The position numbers were made by a program, and so were the translations under genes. Below are positions 27,827-37,700 of a stretch of 64,000 nucleotides of DNA, piece after piece. The stretch comes from Rhodocytophaga aerolata (GTDB taxonomy: Bacteria > Bacteroidota > Bacteroidia > Cytophagales > 172606-1), in assembly GCF_030503435.1 (NCBI RefSeq), contig NZ_JAUKPO010000009.1, positions 124,001 through 188,000 of the forward strand, written 5' to 3'. Numbering within the stretch: the first letter of the stretch is position 1; each line of letters begins with the position of its first letter. The notes under the pieces were generated by a model. The model did no database searches. It was not told where the DNA came from and worked only from the letters and a program-made list of their open reading frames with translations.

Positions 27827-28861
27827 TTAGAAAATATACCGGATATGGCACCAGGGAATTACCTCTTCTTGTAATTGCCGGAAATTTGAGACAAGCTGGG
27901 CTTTTAACTGATGCTTGTACCGCACATTAATTCCACCAAACTGGCTGCGTTTGGTTTCCTGGTTTTCCGGAGTCCATATCATGTTTTCTGCTTTGGGGTT
28001 AATCGACAGATTGGTCTGGTGCTGCCAGTAGTTATGAGTTAAGAAAATTACCTCACAAGCCATCTGTGCTTTTACTTTGGGATGCACAGCCTCATTCAAT
28101 TGCTCAAATAACAGGCGATAGTCGTCTTCCCAGCCCTCGTATACAATAATGGGCGCAAAGTTGACCTGCACATCATACCCTGCTTCATAAAAGTCATTAA
28201 TGGCTAGTATCCGCTTCTCTATAGAATCGGTGCGTACATCTACTAACTTGCTTACGTTGGGCGGCATCAGACTGAAGCGGATACGTGTTTTCCGCTGTGG
28301 ATCATAGGTGAGCAATTCCGGGTTCACAAATTTGGTAGCAAAGGTGGCAAATGCTTTAGGATGGTTCCTGAAGAACTCGATGGCTACCTTTACATTGTCG
28401 GAAATAGATGCATCTATTGAAATATCAGAGTTACATCCAATGTCGTAGGTATAGTAGATTGGATGTGTCTGATTGGGTATTTTTGTCCAGGGCTGTTTGT
28501 TTACGTGTTTATCAACAGCTTCCAGTATTTCTTCTGTATTGGTAAAAAGTGTTATTGGATTTATCCGTTTATTCCGGTCTACATAGCAGTAGGCACAGGC
28601 TCCCACACAGCCATTGGCGAGACTCGGGGCAATGAAGTCTGAACTGCGGCCACTCTCCTTACAAACCAGTGTCTTCAAACGGCCCAATACGAGTACATCT
28701 GACTTTACTTTATAATGGTGTTCATCTTCCAGGCGAGGAAGGCGGTTGTGCTGTACAATCTCTTCACGTATAGCATGCGGATAAGCAAGTAACGTTTTTA
28801 CACCCCGGTCGTTAAGCGAATTTGGTGTATAAAGAATAGTATTCGGTTGATAAGTATGCAT
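27827..28861 (-). CDS. Spore-photoproduct-lyase family radical SAM protein
   Basis: A 344-residue radical SAM protein with the CX3CX2C cluster site Cys85-Cys89-Cys92 (NGCVGACAYCYV), the spacing of spore photoproduct lyase (SPL) rather than the usual CX3CX2C of generic family alone being decisive: the following CNSDISID near Cys143 also matches the SPL segment that carries its hydrogen-donor cysteine. SPL repairs the 5-thyminyl-dihydrothymine lesion in spore DNA. This organism group does not sporulate, so the role here is unknown: either repair of a similar lesion in dry or UV-exposed cells or another radical reaction. ATG at 28861 is preferred to TTG 28876. The gene is monocistronic with a good terminator. 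Confidence 0.85.
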   Translation of the reverse strand: MHTYQPNTILYTPNSLNDRGVKTLLAYPHAIREEIVQHNRLPRLEDEHHYKVKSDVLVLGRLKTLVCKESGRSSDFIAPSLANGCVGACAYCYVDRNKRINPITLFTNTEEILEAVDKHVNKQPWTKIPNQTHPIYYTYDIGCNSDISIDASISDNVKVAIEFFRNHPKAFATFATKFVNPELLTYDPQRKTRIRFSLMPPNVSKLVDVRTDSIEKRILAINDFYEAGYDVQVNFAPIIVYEGWEDDYRLLFEQLNEAVHPKVKAQMACEVIFLTHNYWQHQTNLSINPKAENMIWTPENQETKRSQFGGINVRYKHQLKAQLVSNFRQLQEEVIPWCHIRYIF

Positions 28862-29046
28862 ATACAAACAACACAAAACAAACTAGCATTGTTCATTATG
28901 TAAACAATTTAATATGCTGATAATGAGATAGTTATATACTATTTTTGTACTTTATTTTTTTATTAAAACTATAATTGTTTATTGCTCTGTTGTTGCACTT
29001 TTTGTAGAAGATTGCTGTTGTTACTTTAATAAGATATATATGAATT

Positions 29047-29289
29047 ATGAATTGTATCAGATGTAAAAAACCTATAGTGGAGGCGAGGTTAAAGGCTTTA
29101 CCTGCAACCAAAACCTGTGTAGCCTGTTCAAGCGTGGAGCGGGTTGCCGGCTTTGCTCTCATCACCGGGAAGACAGAATATTCAGCCTTACAAATAGTTT
29201 CGCAGCAAGAAGCGCAGCGGCTAAGCAAGATGCAGGCAAGAAAGGGCACAGGTGCTTCAGCGTATATTACTAAAGAGAAGCGTAATTAA
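29047..29289 (+). CDS. Small DksA/TraR-type C4 zinc-finger protein
   Basis: An 80-residue protein with Cys3-X2-Cys6 and Cys24-X2-Cys27, the same 17-residue spacing as DksA, and with the DksA-like connector ARLKALPATKTC. DksA/TraR proteins act in the secondary channel of RNA polymerase through a coiled coil, but this protein lacks the N-terminal coiled coil, so that mode is unlikely. The C-terminal 45 residues are basic (SQQEAQRLSKMQARKG). It may be a nucleic-acid or polymerase-binding mini-protein. ATG 29047 opens directly on the zinc finger. A bidirectional terminator follows. Confidence 0.75.
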   Translation: MNCIRCKKPIVEARLKALPATKTCVACSSVERVAGFALITGKTEYSALQIVSQQEAQRLSKMQARKGTGASAYITKEKRN

Positions 29290-29306
29290 TTTTGTTTTTT
29301 GTCCTA

Positions 29307-29337
29307 AAAAAAGCTGCCTTAACAAGGCAGCTTTTTT
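29307..29337. terminator. Bidirectional terminator
   Basis: 14-bp perfect stem (29307-29320 with 29324-29337), 3-nt loop, core GCTGCCTT, A/T runs on both sides; between the convergent zinc-finger and SnoaL-like genes. Confidence 0.85.
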
Positions 29338-29363
29338 CATTGTATCTGTTTGCAAAAATATTC

Positions 29364-29762
29364 TTAAGGTTTCAAACTGGTATTCCACATATCCTGGTCC
29401 AGTTTCCACTGATCCTGATGGCGTTTCCAGATCACCATGTATTTTCCCTGATCCAGGGTTTGTTCGTTTTCGCCACTTAGCACATACTGGCCTTGTTCTA
29501 TGGTTGTATCGGTTAGCTGTTCCACTTCTACAGAAACAAGCTTAACCTGCTTAATTCCCATATTCATAACGGCTTGCCAGAAATTCCTGATTCCTTCAAA
29601 TCCCCGAATAGCCTCGCTACCTGGTGGTAATAAGGTGCCATGCACGGTATATAAAGAAGCTACGCCCGAGGCGTCTCCCAGGGCAAATAATGTTTCGAAC
29701 CTGTCGTTCATCTTCCTAATCTCTGTCCGGATATCAGGCGTACTTTCTGTTAAGGTTGCCAT
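29364..29762 (-). CDS. SnoaL/DUF4440-like (NTF2-fold) protein
   Basis: A 132-residue protein of the NTF2-like superfamily. IRKMNDRFETLFALGDASGVASLY near the N-terminus is the usual helix pair, followed by the sheet (GTLLPPGSEAIRGFEGIRNFW, KYMVIWKRHQDQWKLDQDMWN). Such domains occur as ketosteroid isomerase-like enzymes or as ligand-binding proteins; no catalytic residue set is clear. No signal peptide is present, so it is cytosolic. Isolated gene; 313 bp of non-coding DNA separate it from clpP on the right. Confidence 0.8.
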   Translation of the reverse strand: MATLTESTPDIRTEIRKMNDRFETLFALGDASGVASLYTVHGTLLPPGSEAIRGFEGIRNFWQAVMNMGIKQVKLVSVEVEQLTDTTIEQGQYVLSGENEQTLDQGKYMVIWKRHQDQWKLDQDMWNTSLKP

Positions 29763-30075
29763 ATGCTTGAAGTGTTAGTATTGAAAATGAAATTTGTACT
29801 AAGCAGTAATAAGCAGTAAATAGAGGTACGGTAAATGTGAAAATATAAAGTGCGGGTATAGCCCTGGAATAAAAATTACTTTGACAAGCGTTGAAAAATC
29901 TTAATGAAGTAAGCCACTGCTGGATGCGTCCTGAATGATGATGAAAATATGTATTTATACAGATTAAAGCAAGTTAAGTATATAAAAAATTATACTAGCA
30001 AAAGTCAGCGAAGGAGGGAGGTGCTTTCCTAACCTTTGCTGACTTTTGCTACTATAAATTAAATGAATAAGAAAG
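29763..30075. other. Intergenic region between the SnoaL-like gene and clpP
   Basis: 313 bp. The right end holds the clpP terminator (29996-30051); the rest is AT-rich with no gene or further element I can support. Confidence 0.5.
29996..30051 (-). terminator. Long hairpin terminator after clpP
   Basis: 19-bp stem (29996-30014 with 30033-30051) with one G-T pair and an 18-nt loop; AT-rich with a T run shortly after on the minus strand. It starts 24 bp past the clpP stop. Confidence 0.65.
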
Positions 30076-30753
30076 TTATCTGTACAGCACTTCATCTATT
30101 AGTCCATATTCCTGGGCTTCGCCTGCTTTCAGCCAGTAATCCCGGTCGGCATCTTTTTCTATTTGTTTAAATGGCCGCCCGCTATGCCGGGAAATTATTT
30201 CATATAACTCATTCCGCAGTTGTACATATTGCCGGGTAGCAATCTCTATATCTACCGATTGCCCCTGAGCTCCCCCATGTGGCTGGTGAATCATGATGCG
30301 GGCATGGGGCAGCGCCGACCGTTTGCCTGAAGCACCTCCACAAAGCAGCACAGCTCCCATGGAAGCTGCCAGGCTGGTGCAAATGGTAGCCACATCTGGC
30401 CGGATATATTGCATGGTATCGTAAATGCCCATGCCAGAGTAGACATTGCCACCAGGGCTATTAATATATAACAAGATGTCTTTTTTAGGATCTGCTGACT
30501 CCAGGAAGAGTAACTGGGCTACAATAACATTGGCTATGTTGTCGTCAATAGCAGTTCCAAGAAAAACGATTCTATCAGCCATTAAGCGGGAAAATACATC
30601 TACCTCCCGGAAATTAATAGGTCTTTCTTCAATAACTGAACGGGTCATGTTTTGCATGGAATGCAGATACTGGTCTACCATTAGCCCGTTGAGGTGTTGA
30701 CCGTGCACAGCGAATTTATAAAACTCCTGTTTGCTGAGTTCTTTGTGATACAT
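30076..30753 (-). CDS. clpP: ATP-dependent Clp protease proteolytic subunit
   Basis: A 225-residue ClpP with the complete catalytic triad Ser131 (AASMGAVLL), His156 (MIHQPHGG) and Asp205 (ADRDYW), plus INSPGG near residue 98. It has about 35 residues before the core fold. ClpP forms two-ring barrels that work with ClpX or ClpA/ClpC ATPases. No clpX follows, unlike the usual clpP-clpX operon, so this may be a second ClpP or a separated one. It lies on the same strand 118 bp behind the sigma/anti-sigma-like pair, suggesting it could be transcribed with them; regulated proteolysis of a sigma-factor inhibitor would be an attractive but unproven link. Confidence 0.93.
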   Translation of the reverse strand: MYHKELSKQEFYKFAVHGQHLNGLMVDQYLHSMQNMTRSVIEERPINFREVDVFSRLMADRIVFLGTAIDDNIANVIVAQLLFLESADPKKDILLYINSPGGNVYSGMGIYDTMQYIRPDVATICTSLAASMGAVLLCGGASGKRSALPHARIMIHQPHGGAQGQSVDIEIATRQYVQLRNELYEIISRHSGRPFKQIEKDADRDYWLKAGEAQEYGLIDEVLYR

Positions 30754-30871
30754 ATTGGAAAATGAGAAAATTGATTGAGTTAGATTTACTTTTCTAGAGG
30801 GTTGGAAAACTTGGCAAATAGGCTGTCAGCCTCACCGGTAGGGAGGAGGATAATTGCCAGGGTACGTTCAT

Positions 30872-31093
30872 TTATTTACAAAACAGCCGGGTATGAATAG
30901 CTTCAAGTTCTTTTCTTAACTGCTTTCGGCCTTCACAACGAATGGCCTCATACGCCACCTGCTGGCTGCTTACATTTTGCTGCCATTCTTTATCCCACAG
31001 CAGGCGGATTTCTACATCCTGCCTTTGTTCTTCCGGCAAATGCTGATGCAGGTAATTTTCCAGTAGCTGTAGGTGTTCCAGTTGAGGTCGCAT
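30872..31093 (-). CDS. 73-aa cytosolic anti-sigma-like protein coupled to the ECF sigma gene
   Basis: A 73-residue helical, charged protein whose ATG is one base after the sigma-factor stop, so translation is probably coupled. The pattern LENYL-x-LPEEQRQDVEIRLLWDKEW, then EGRKQLRKELEAIH, resembles the cytoplasmic N-terminal part of Bacteroidota anti-sigma proteins, but here the membrane helix and periplasmic domain are absent. It may bind the sigma factor as a soluble inhibitor. There is no zinc motif (HXXXCXXC), and a single Cys near each of residues 53 and 72. Family is not recognised with certainty. Confidence 0.7.
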   Translation of the reverse strand: MRPQLEHLQLLENYLHQHLPEEQRQDVEIRLLWDKEWQQNVSSQQVAYEAIRCEGRKQLRKELEAIHTRLFCK

Positions 31094-31094
31094 A

Positions 31095-31703
31095 TTAGTT
31101 CAGAAACTGATTGTAGGAAAAAGAAGAAACAGCTTTACGAAGCCTTTCCAGGCACTTGAACTTCTGCACCGTAGCCGAATGTATCGTGCGGTACTGGTGT
31201 TTGACGGAAATTTGTTCCATCCGAAGGTTGTGGTAATAAAAGTCTACCAGGATGTCTTTACACTTCTGGCCTAAGGCTTCCATATACTGCATCAGCTGCT
31301 TCGTTTGTTGGGGCGTGTCTGCCAACGTTTCGTCAGTCGGTTGATCGACTTCATAATCATCAAGCGAATCAAATTTGCTGCGTTTTCTGTATTCTGTCCG
31401 CCATAAATTTTTACAGATAGCCATTAAATAGGTAGTGATAGAGGAGGTAAGTGTAAGTTGGTCTACCATTACTTTTTCATACACAAGAATGAGGGCTTCT
31501 TGTAACACATCTTTGGCATCTTCGGCATTGCCTCCATGTTGTTTTATATAATGTACAACCATCGGATAGGTTTTGGCATAGATCTGTTCCAGGGTTTTTT
31601 CACGGCTGGTAAGCAGAGCTTCCCGTAACTGCTCTGCTTTATTTATACTAACAGTTGGATACATAGACGTTGTGTTTACTGGTTTATGCAGGGGAAAGAC
31701 CAT
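31095..31703 (-). CDS. ECF-type RNA polymerase sigma factor
   Basis: A sigma-70 family ECF factor. Region 2 (about residues 30-100 of the long form) has QIYAKTYPMVVHYIKQHGGNAEDAKDVLQEALILVYEK with the DAKDVLQ core-binding motif; region 4 near the C-terminus is LGQKCKDILVDFYYHNLRMEQIS followed by an HTH. It is followed immediately by the 73-aa anti-sigma-like gene. ATG at 31703 is used; ATG at 31664 (MYPTVSIN) would give 189 residues and a more usual ECF N-terminus, so the start is uncertain. Target promoters are unknown. Confidence 0.87.
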   Translation of the reverse strand: MVFPLHKPVNTTSMYPTVSINKAEQLREALLTSREKTLEQIYAKTYPMVVHYIKQHGGNAEDAKDVLQEALILVYEKVMVDQLTLTSSITTYLMAICKNLWRTEYRKRSKFDSLDDYEVDQPTDETLADTPQQTKQLMQYMEALGQKCKDILVDFYYHNLRMEQISVKHQYRTIHSATVQKFKCLERLRKAVSSFSYNQFLN

Positions 31704-31805
31704 TATCACCCTTATGGCCAGAAATATTTATCAAATAGTACGAATTTTTTTGCAGAAAGAGAAAGAATAACAGACTACCGGAATGTAGCCACCTACCTAG
31801 TATAA

Positions 31806-31834
31806 AAAAGGAAGCCATTCTCTGGCTTCCTTTT
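31806..31834. terminator. Hairpin terminator downstream of the TonB receptor gene
   Basis: 12-bp stem (31806-31817 with 31823-31834), 5-nt loop, core GGAAGCCA, A/T-run flanks. It lies about 125 bp past the receptor stop; the hairpin at 31878-31910 sits between. Confidence 0.65.
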
Positions 31835-31877
31835 AATTATAGTTCTTTTAGCAAATACCTACTTCAGATTTACGCTT

Positions 31878-31910
31878 AAACCTGTTAGGTTTGCAAAACC
31901 TAACAGGTTT
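31878..31910. repeat. Perfect 15-bp palindromic repeat with 3-nt loop (REP-like)
   Basis: AAACCTGTTAGGTTT at 31878-31892 and its exact reverse complement at 31896-31910, loop GCA. No poly-T of terminator type follows. It resembles short dispersed intergenic palindromes with an AACCTG core that I recall from Bacteroidota genomes; the element at 47141-47169 shares that core. Confidence 0.6.
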
Positions 31911-31960
31911 CTACTTGGGTAATCATTCATTGTAAAAGCTATAACCATACTTGTAATCTA

Positions 31961-34372
31961 TTAATAGTCTCCTTCACCTACTACTTTCGTCTTCTTTTTT
32001 GCCTGGTGTAAGCGGTAGTTGAGTGTTAAATTAATTTGACGAAGCCTGCCCTGGGAGTTAGTTTCTGTATAAAAACCTTTCCCTTCTGTAATCGTACGGA
32101 AACGGCGGGAGTTAAACACATCAATTACATTTAGGGTAAGGGTACCATTGTTTTTCAGAATATCTCTGCTAATGGCCATATCCAGCGTGGCAATGGCTTT
32201 GCGTTTGCCTTGTGGCATTAACTGAGGCGCTTCATAATTGCCACGCAGCTGAAAATCAGTGTTTTTCCATAATGTTGCCCGCGAAGTGGCTCTGGCAAAC
32301 CAGCTATAGGTATCACTCTGTAGTGCATCATCCAGGTTGCTTCCATCCGTAATGGCTCTAAAGAAGTTTACACTCCCATCTACTTTCCACCAAGTAAATG
32401 GGGCATAAGAACCTGTAAACTCTGCGCCATAGGAATCTTCGGTAGCCAGGTTTTCTGGTAACAAGGTAGAAAAGCCAGTAGCGGGATCTACCCGGCGGAT
32501 ACGGAGAATTTTGCCTGTGGTATAGCGGTAATACAAAGAAGTGGTAAAAGACCCTTTCTCCACATATTTAATATGCCCTAATTCATATGAATCCGTAAAC
32601 TCCGGGTTCAGGTCTGGATTTCCGCTAAAGAAATTCCGCTGGTCGCTGATGGTCATAAAAGGGCTCAGATCATTGTAAAGTGGCCTACGCACTCGGCGGC
32701 TATAACTTACCTGCAAGGCATGTTGGTTTGGCAGATCATAGGTAAGGTGGGCACTGGGAAATAAATTCGCATAATCGCGTGGATTTACTTCATTTTTCTT
32801 TTTAAGAGTAGTGGTTACATCTGTCCACTCTGCCCGGAGCCCTACCTGGTACGAAAATTTACGGACCTTGTTCCCGATAATTCCATACACGGCATGAATG
32901 TTTTCTTTATATAAAAAAATGTTATTTAAGCTATCCAGTGGTTCCCAAATACCACTTTCTTTCTGCTCAGTTACTGAAAAATCATTCATCATATCGCGGA
33001 AACTGCTACGCATACCTGTCTCAAATTTGCCTTCTTTTCCGAACGGATGTACATAATCTATCTGCAATAACCATTGCTGGTCTGTTTCATCATTAAGCGA
33101 CCGCTGCAGAATAGTTGGTTCGCCGGAGGGGCTGCCATCTGGCAGAAATTCTTTCTCGGTAAAATACTGGTCTGACTTTTCCCAGTTATCTAAAAAGCGG
33201 AGATCAGCCGTTAACTCATGGCCTTTGTGGATAAACGATCTTTTATAGGTCAGGGCATATTCCGAATTGGGTTCGGTTTCTGTCTCATCTTGTGTGCGGT
33301 CAATAATGCGGTAGGGGCTAGCGGTGGTGTAGTAATAATCCCGGTATTGAATGTCCGACAGGCGTTTGCCTTTGCTGATGCGCCAGGTATAGGCACCGGT
33401 AAGAATATTTTTATCATTAAAAAAGTAATCAATGCCTGCCCTGGCATTATTGCTCATACCCAGTAAACGTCCGGCAAATGTTTGTTGGTAAATAAACGTG
33501 GTGTCATTATCATATAACTCTTGATAAATAGAAGTTCGGTTGGGGGCAACCCGGTAAGAGGCTGTATAATTAACGAAGAAATTCAGGTTTTTGCGGCGGT
33601 AGTTTACATTGGCCGCAGCGCCAAAGTTACTCGGATAGCCGGTAATAATATCAAAAGAGCCATTAAACCCTTCTGTGCGTTCCTTTTTCAACACAATATT
33701 AATGATGCCCGACATACCTTCCGCTTCGTAGCGGGCTGATGGATTGGTAATAACTTCTACCCGTTCAATCTGGCTGCCCTGTAACTGCTGTAACCCGCTT
33801 CCGCCCCGTAGGTTTACCAGGCCGGAGGGTTTTCCGTCTATCAGAATCCGCACGTTGCCGCTTCCCCGCAGACTTACGTTTCCTTCCACATCTACTGCAA
33901 CAGAAGGTACATTACTCAAAATATCTATGGCGGTTCCCCCGGCATTCGCCAGGTCTTTTCCTACGTTAAACACCTTTTTGTCTAAGGTCAATTCCATTTT
34001 GCTTTTTTCTCCCTGTACCACTATTTCCTCCAGCATTTTGTCTATACTCGTTAAGGTGATGGTACCCAGGCTTATATCGGCATTAGAAACCTGTATTTTG
34101 GCTATGGTTTTGTCTTCGAAGGATAAATAAGTGATTTTGGCATAATAAGTCCCGGGAACGACAGTTACATCAAATTTGCCGGCATCGTCTGATACTGCAC
34201 CAGAAACCAGTGAAGAATCTTTACTTGAATACAACGCCACATTTGCGTAGGGTACTACATTTTTCTGATCGTCTATCAGGGTGCCTTTTACATGGTACTG
34301 CGAAGAAGGGCTCTGGGCAAAAAGTAAACTGCTAAAAAGAGTAAAAAACAATAAAGTAAAAAAGTGCTTCAT
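31961..34372 (-). CDS. TonB-dependent outer-membrane receptor (carboxypeptidase-regulatory type)
   Basis: An 803-residue outer-membrane protein: signal peptide (1-19, LLFAQ), carboxypeptidase-regulatory-like Ig domain (about 26-105), plug domain (about 115-225, with VDVEGNVSLRGSGNVRILIDGKP and ARYEAEGMSGIINIVLKK), and an OMP beta-barrel (about 230-800). No SusD lipoprotein follows, so it is not a SusC/SusD pair; it resembles the stand-alone OMP_b-brl_3 receptors that may bind siderophores, peptides or other ligands. The C-terminus is basic (KKKTKVVGEGDY) rather than a terminal Phe. It has a -7 element 29 bp upstream. The ligand is unknown. Confidence 0.9.
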   Translation of the reverse strand: MKHFFTLLFFTLFSSLLFAQSPSSQYHVKGTLIDDQKNVVPYANVALYSSKDSSLVSGAVSDDAGKFDVTVVPGTYYAKITYLSFEDKTIAKIQVSNADISLGTITLTSIDKMLEEIVVQGEKSKMELTLDKKVFNVGKDLANAGGTAIDILSNVPSVAVDVEGNVSLRGSGNVRILIDGKPSGLVNLRGGSGLQQLQGSQIERVEVITNPSARYEAEGMSGIINIVLKKERTEGFNGSFDIITGYPSNFGAAANVNYRRKNLNFFVNYTASYRVAPNRTSIYQELYDNDTTFIYQQTFAGRLLGMSNNARAGIDYFFNDKNILTGAYTWRISKGKRLSDIQYRDYYYTTASPYRIIDRTQDETETEPNSEYALTYKRSFIHKGHELTADLRFLDNWEKSDQYFTEKEFLPDGSPSGEPTILQRSLNDETDQQWLLQIDYVHPFGKEGKFETGMRSSFRDMMNDFSVTEQKESGIWEPLDSLNNIFLYKENIHAVYGIIGNKVRKFSYQVGLRAEWTDVTTTLKKKNEVNPRDYANLFPSAHLTYDLPNQHALQVSYSRRVRRPLYNDLSPFMTISDQRNFFSGNPDLNPEFTDSYELGHIKYVEKGSFTTSLYYRYTTGKILRIRRVDPATGFSTLLPENLATEDSYGAEFTGSYAPFTWWKVDGSVNFFRAITDGSNLDDALQSDTYSWFARATSRATLWKNTDFQLRGNYEAPQLMPQGKRKAIATLDMAISRDILKNNGTLTLNVIDVFNSRRFRTITEGKGFYTETNSQGRLRQINLTLNYRLHQAKKKTKVVGEGDY

Positions 34373-34785
34373 GAAAATGGAATTTTACTGCTACAAGTTG
34401 CAAAAATATTTTGAAGAGATTTTGAAGACCGGTAATATAATCTACACCTTCAGCAAAAAAATAGACATTTGCCTGTAATTTTTGTACAACACCGCCATGC
34501 TATAGTCCTATTACCCAAGCACACTACAATTGGTAAAGTCAGCCGCTAAACATCGGTTTCAGTAGTGGCAGCTATGTTTATTTAAGTGCCTACCCTGCAC
34601 TTGATGGTTGAGAGAGCAACTACACCAGATACAGATCAGGCTATCTAAAACTGCAGCCTACTTTACTCGGGACTGTAACTGATTTTTACGTAATATTGTA
34701 GATGCTGTGAACGGATAAGCACATTTGCAGCAACCAAACAGTGTTTTGGGATAAATAATTAAGATCATCACCCTACCATTTTCTA
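34373..34785. other. Intergenic region between divergent receptor and dehydrogenase genes
   Basis: 413 bp. A -7 element for the receptor lies at its left end (34401-34408). No gene, repeat or clear promoter for the rightward gene was seen in the remaining ~370 bp. Confidence 0.5.
34401..34408 (-). promoter_or_regulatory. Probable -7 element for the TonB receptor gene
   Basis: Minus-strand TATTTTTG, an exact TAnnTTTG, 29 bp before the ATG. No TTTG at the -33 spacing. Confidence 0.35.
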
Positions 34786-37700
34786 ATGAAAAAACTGTAT
34801 ACGATTTTTTTGTTAGGCTTTATTGCGTTGGCCTGCTCAAAAACTCGGGAAGAAAAACGCATTCTGGTTTTTTATAAACCCACCGAAGCCACTACCACCA
34901 ATATCTACAATGGCATTGCAGCTATTGCTAAATTTGCCAACGAACAGGGAATACAAGCAGATACCAGCCAGAATGGGCTTTATTTGAGTGAAGACAGTTT
35001 GAAAAAGTATAGTGCAATCGTTTTACTGCATACAAAGGCAGAAGCCCTGGATTACCGTCAGCAGAATGCCATTGAACGCTATGTGCAGGCAGGGGGAGGA
35101 GTGGCTGCTATTAATGCACCGTTACAATCCCGGTATTCATGGCCCTGGTATTATAAAGCGGTTGGTATGGACAGCTTGCAGGCCACAACTTCTGAAGAGA
35201 AAACAGTAAAACCTGTACAAAATACACAGGAAAAGCCTGCCAAAACCCTGGCCTATGATGGGGGAAGAGTGGCCATTTTAAATGGCGCAGAAGAAGTTAA
35301 TCCTTACGGAGAGGAAGAATATATAAAGCTGGTAGCAGAAAGCGTTCAATATGTAATTGGTGAAAATAAAGAAGCAGACTACAAAAAAGCCAAAGCTGCC
35401 CTTATCCCTGACGATAACCGTTTTATCAAAGCTGACTTGGGCGGAGATCTGGATGAACCTATGAAACTGGATGTAGCAGGCGACGGCTCAGTATATATTA
35501 TTGAAAGAAAAGGGGCCGTAAAACGCTACAATCCGGCTACTAAAACCATAAAAGTAATTGCCCGGATGAATGTATTTTCGTTGCTGGAAGACGGACTCCT
35601 GGGAATGGCGCTAGATCCTGACTTCGATCAAAATCATTGGGTTTATTTTTATTACTCCCCGGCTGGCAATACTCCTAAGCAACACGTTTCCAGGTTTACC
35701 CTGGTTGGTGACAGCCTGGCTATGGATTCAGAGAAAGTATTGCTGGAAGTTGCAGTGCAGCGGGAGACTTGCTGCCACTCCGGTGGCGATCTGGAATTTG
35801 GGCCGGATGGATTGTTGTATATATCCGTAGGAGATAATACCAGTTCTAAAGAATCCAGCGGCTACACACCGTTGGATGAACGTCCGGGCCGGGCACCGTT
35901 CGATGCTCAGAAATCCTCTGCTAATACGAATGATCTGCGCGGGAAAGTCCTCCGGATTAAGCCTGAAGATAATGGTAGCTATACAATACCTGCCGGCAAT
36001 CTTTTCGCCAAAGGAACTCCCAATACCCGTCCGGAGATTTATACTATGGGTTGCCGTAATCCTTTCCGGATCTCTATTGATAGCAAAACCAACTACCTGT
36101 ACTGGGGCGATGTAGGACCAGATTCCGGCCTGGACAGTACCCGTGGACCCCAAAGTTATGATGAAGTGAATCAGGCAAGGCAAGCCGGGTATTTTGGATG
36201 GCCTTATTTTGTAGGGAACAACAAGGCTTATCCGGATTTTGATTTTGCTACCAATACTATTCTGGATACATACCAGAATCCGCAAAGTCCTGTAAATGCT
36301 TCGCCCAACAATACCGGTCTGCAAAAATTGCCGCCTACCAATATGCCTATTATCTGGTATCCGTATGGAGAGTCTAAGGAGTTTCCGATGCTGGGTACCG
36401 GAAGCCGCAGTATTATGGCAGGTCCGGTGTTTTACTCCGATAATTTTACTGCCGCACAGAGCCGCTTCCCTGACTATTACAATGGCAAACTGTTTATTTA
36501 TGAATGGGCACGCAGCTGGATAAAAGTAGTTTCCTTTAATAAAGATGGGCAGGTAGAGAAAATTGAACCCTTCCTGCCAACCATGGAAATAGTAAAACCC
36601 ATAGATATTCATTTTGCAAAAGATGGGGCAATGTATATGATTGAATATGGATCAGCCTATTTTGCTAAGAATCCGGAAGCCAGATTAAGTAAAATTGTCT
36701 ATGCCGAAGGTAACCGGGCTCCAGTACCAGCCATTATTGCCGATAAAACGGTTGGTGCCGCTCCGCTTACTGTTCAGTTCTCTGGTACCAACTCGTTAGA
36801 TTATGACCAGGATAGCCTTACTTATCAATGGAGTTTTACCGGAGCCGATGGAGCAACTTCTACAGAGGCTTCCCCAAGCTTTACTTTTACTAAACCCGGC
36901 GTATACAAAACAGAACTGATGGTAACCGACAAGCAGGGAGAAAGTGCCAGTACTACTATTGAAATAAAAGTAGGGAACAGCAAACCTGAAATAGCTTTAG
37001 ATGTAACGGGCAACCGGACTTTCTTTTGGGATAATGCAGCCCTAGCCTACCAGGTACACGTTAAGGATAAGGAAGATGGTACCCTGGAAAATGGCATTGA
37101 TCCGGCAGGCGTACAGGTAAATTTTGATTACTTGCCGCAAGGCCGGGATCTGGCATTGGTGATGGAGGGCCAATATGAAACTGGCTCAGCTAAGTATCTG
37201 GCAGGTAAACAGCTACTAGATGGAAGTGATTGTAAATCGTGCCACATGTTAGATAAACCCTCAGTTGGGCCTTCTTATACACAGGTAGCCCAGCGGTATA
37301 AAGAAGATAAACATGCCCTGGGTTTTTTACCAATGAAGATCATCAAAGGAGGCAACGGCAACTGGGGAGACAGACTTATGTCGGCTCATCCACAATTAAC
37401 AGTAGAGCAAACCACGGAAATGGTACGGTACATTTTATCTCTGGCAGATCAGAAAGCCGCTATGCCAGCCAAAGGAACTTTAATTACCAAACAACACATT
37501 GGGACAGGCGATGAGGGTAAGTATTTCTTTACCTTAACCTACACAGATAAAGGCGCAAACGGCATTGGCCCTATAACTGCCCGTGAAGTAGTAGCATTAC
37601 GTAATCCGAAAGTAGAAGCAGAAGACTTTGATACCAATGCAAGTTCCTGGATGGATAGGCCAAATGCCGGAGCTCTGGCTTTTATGAATGTACGTAATGG

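Noticed and set aside
28932-29249. 105-codon minus-strand frame
   Set aside because: Antisense to the DksA-type zinc-finger gene; its C-terminal part is AT-driven low complexity.
31961-34372. SusC/SusD polysaccharide utilisation pair
   Set aside because: No SusD lipoprotein or glycoside hydrolase lies beside the TonB receptor.
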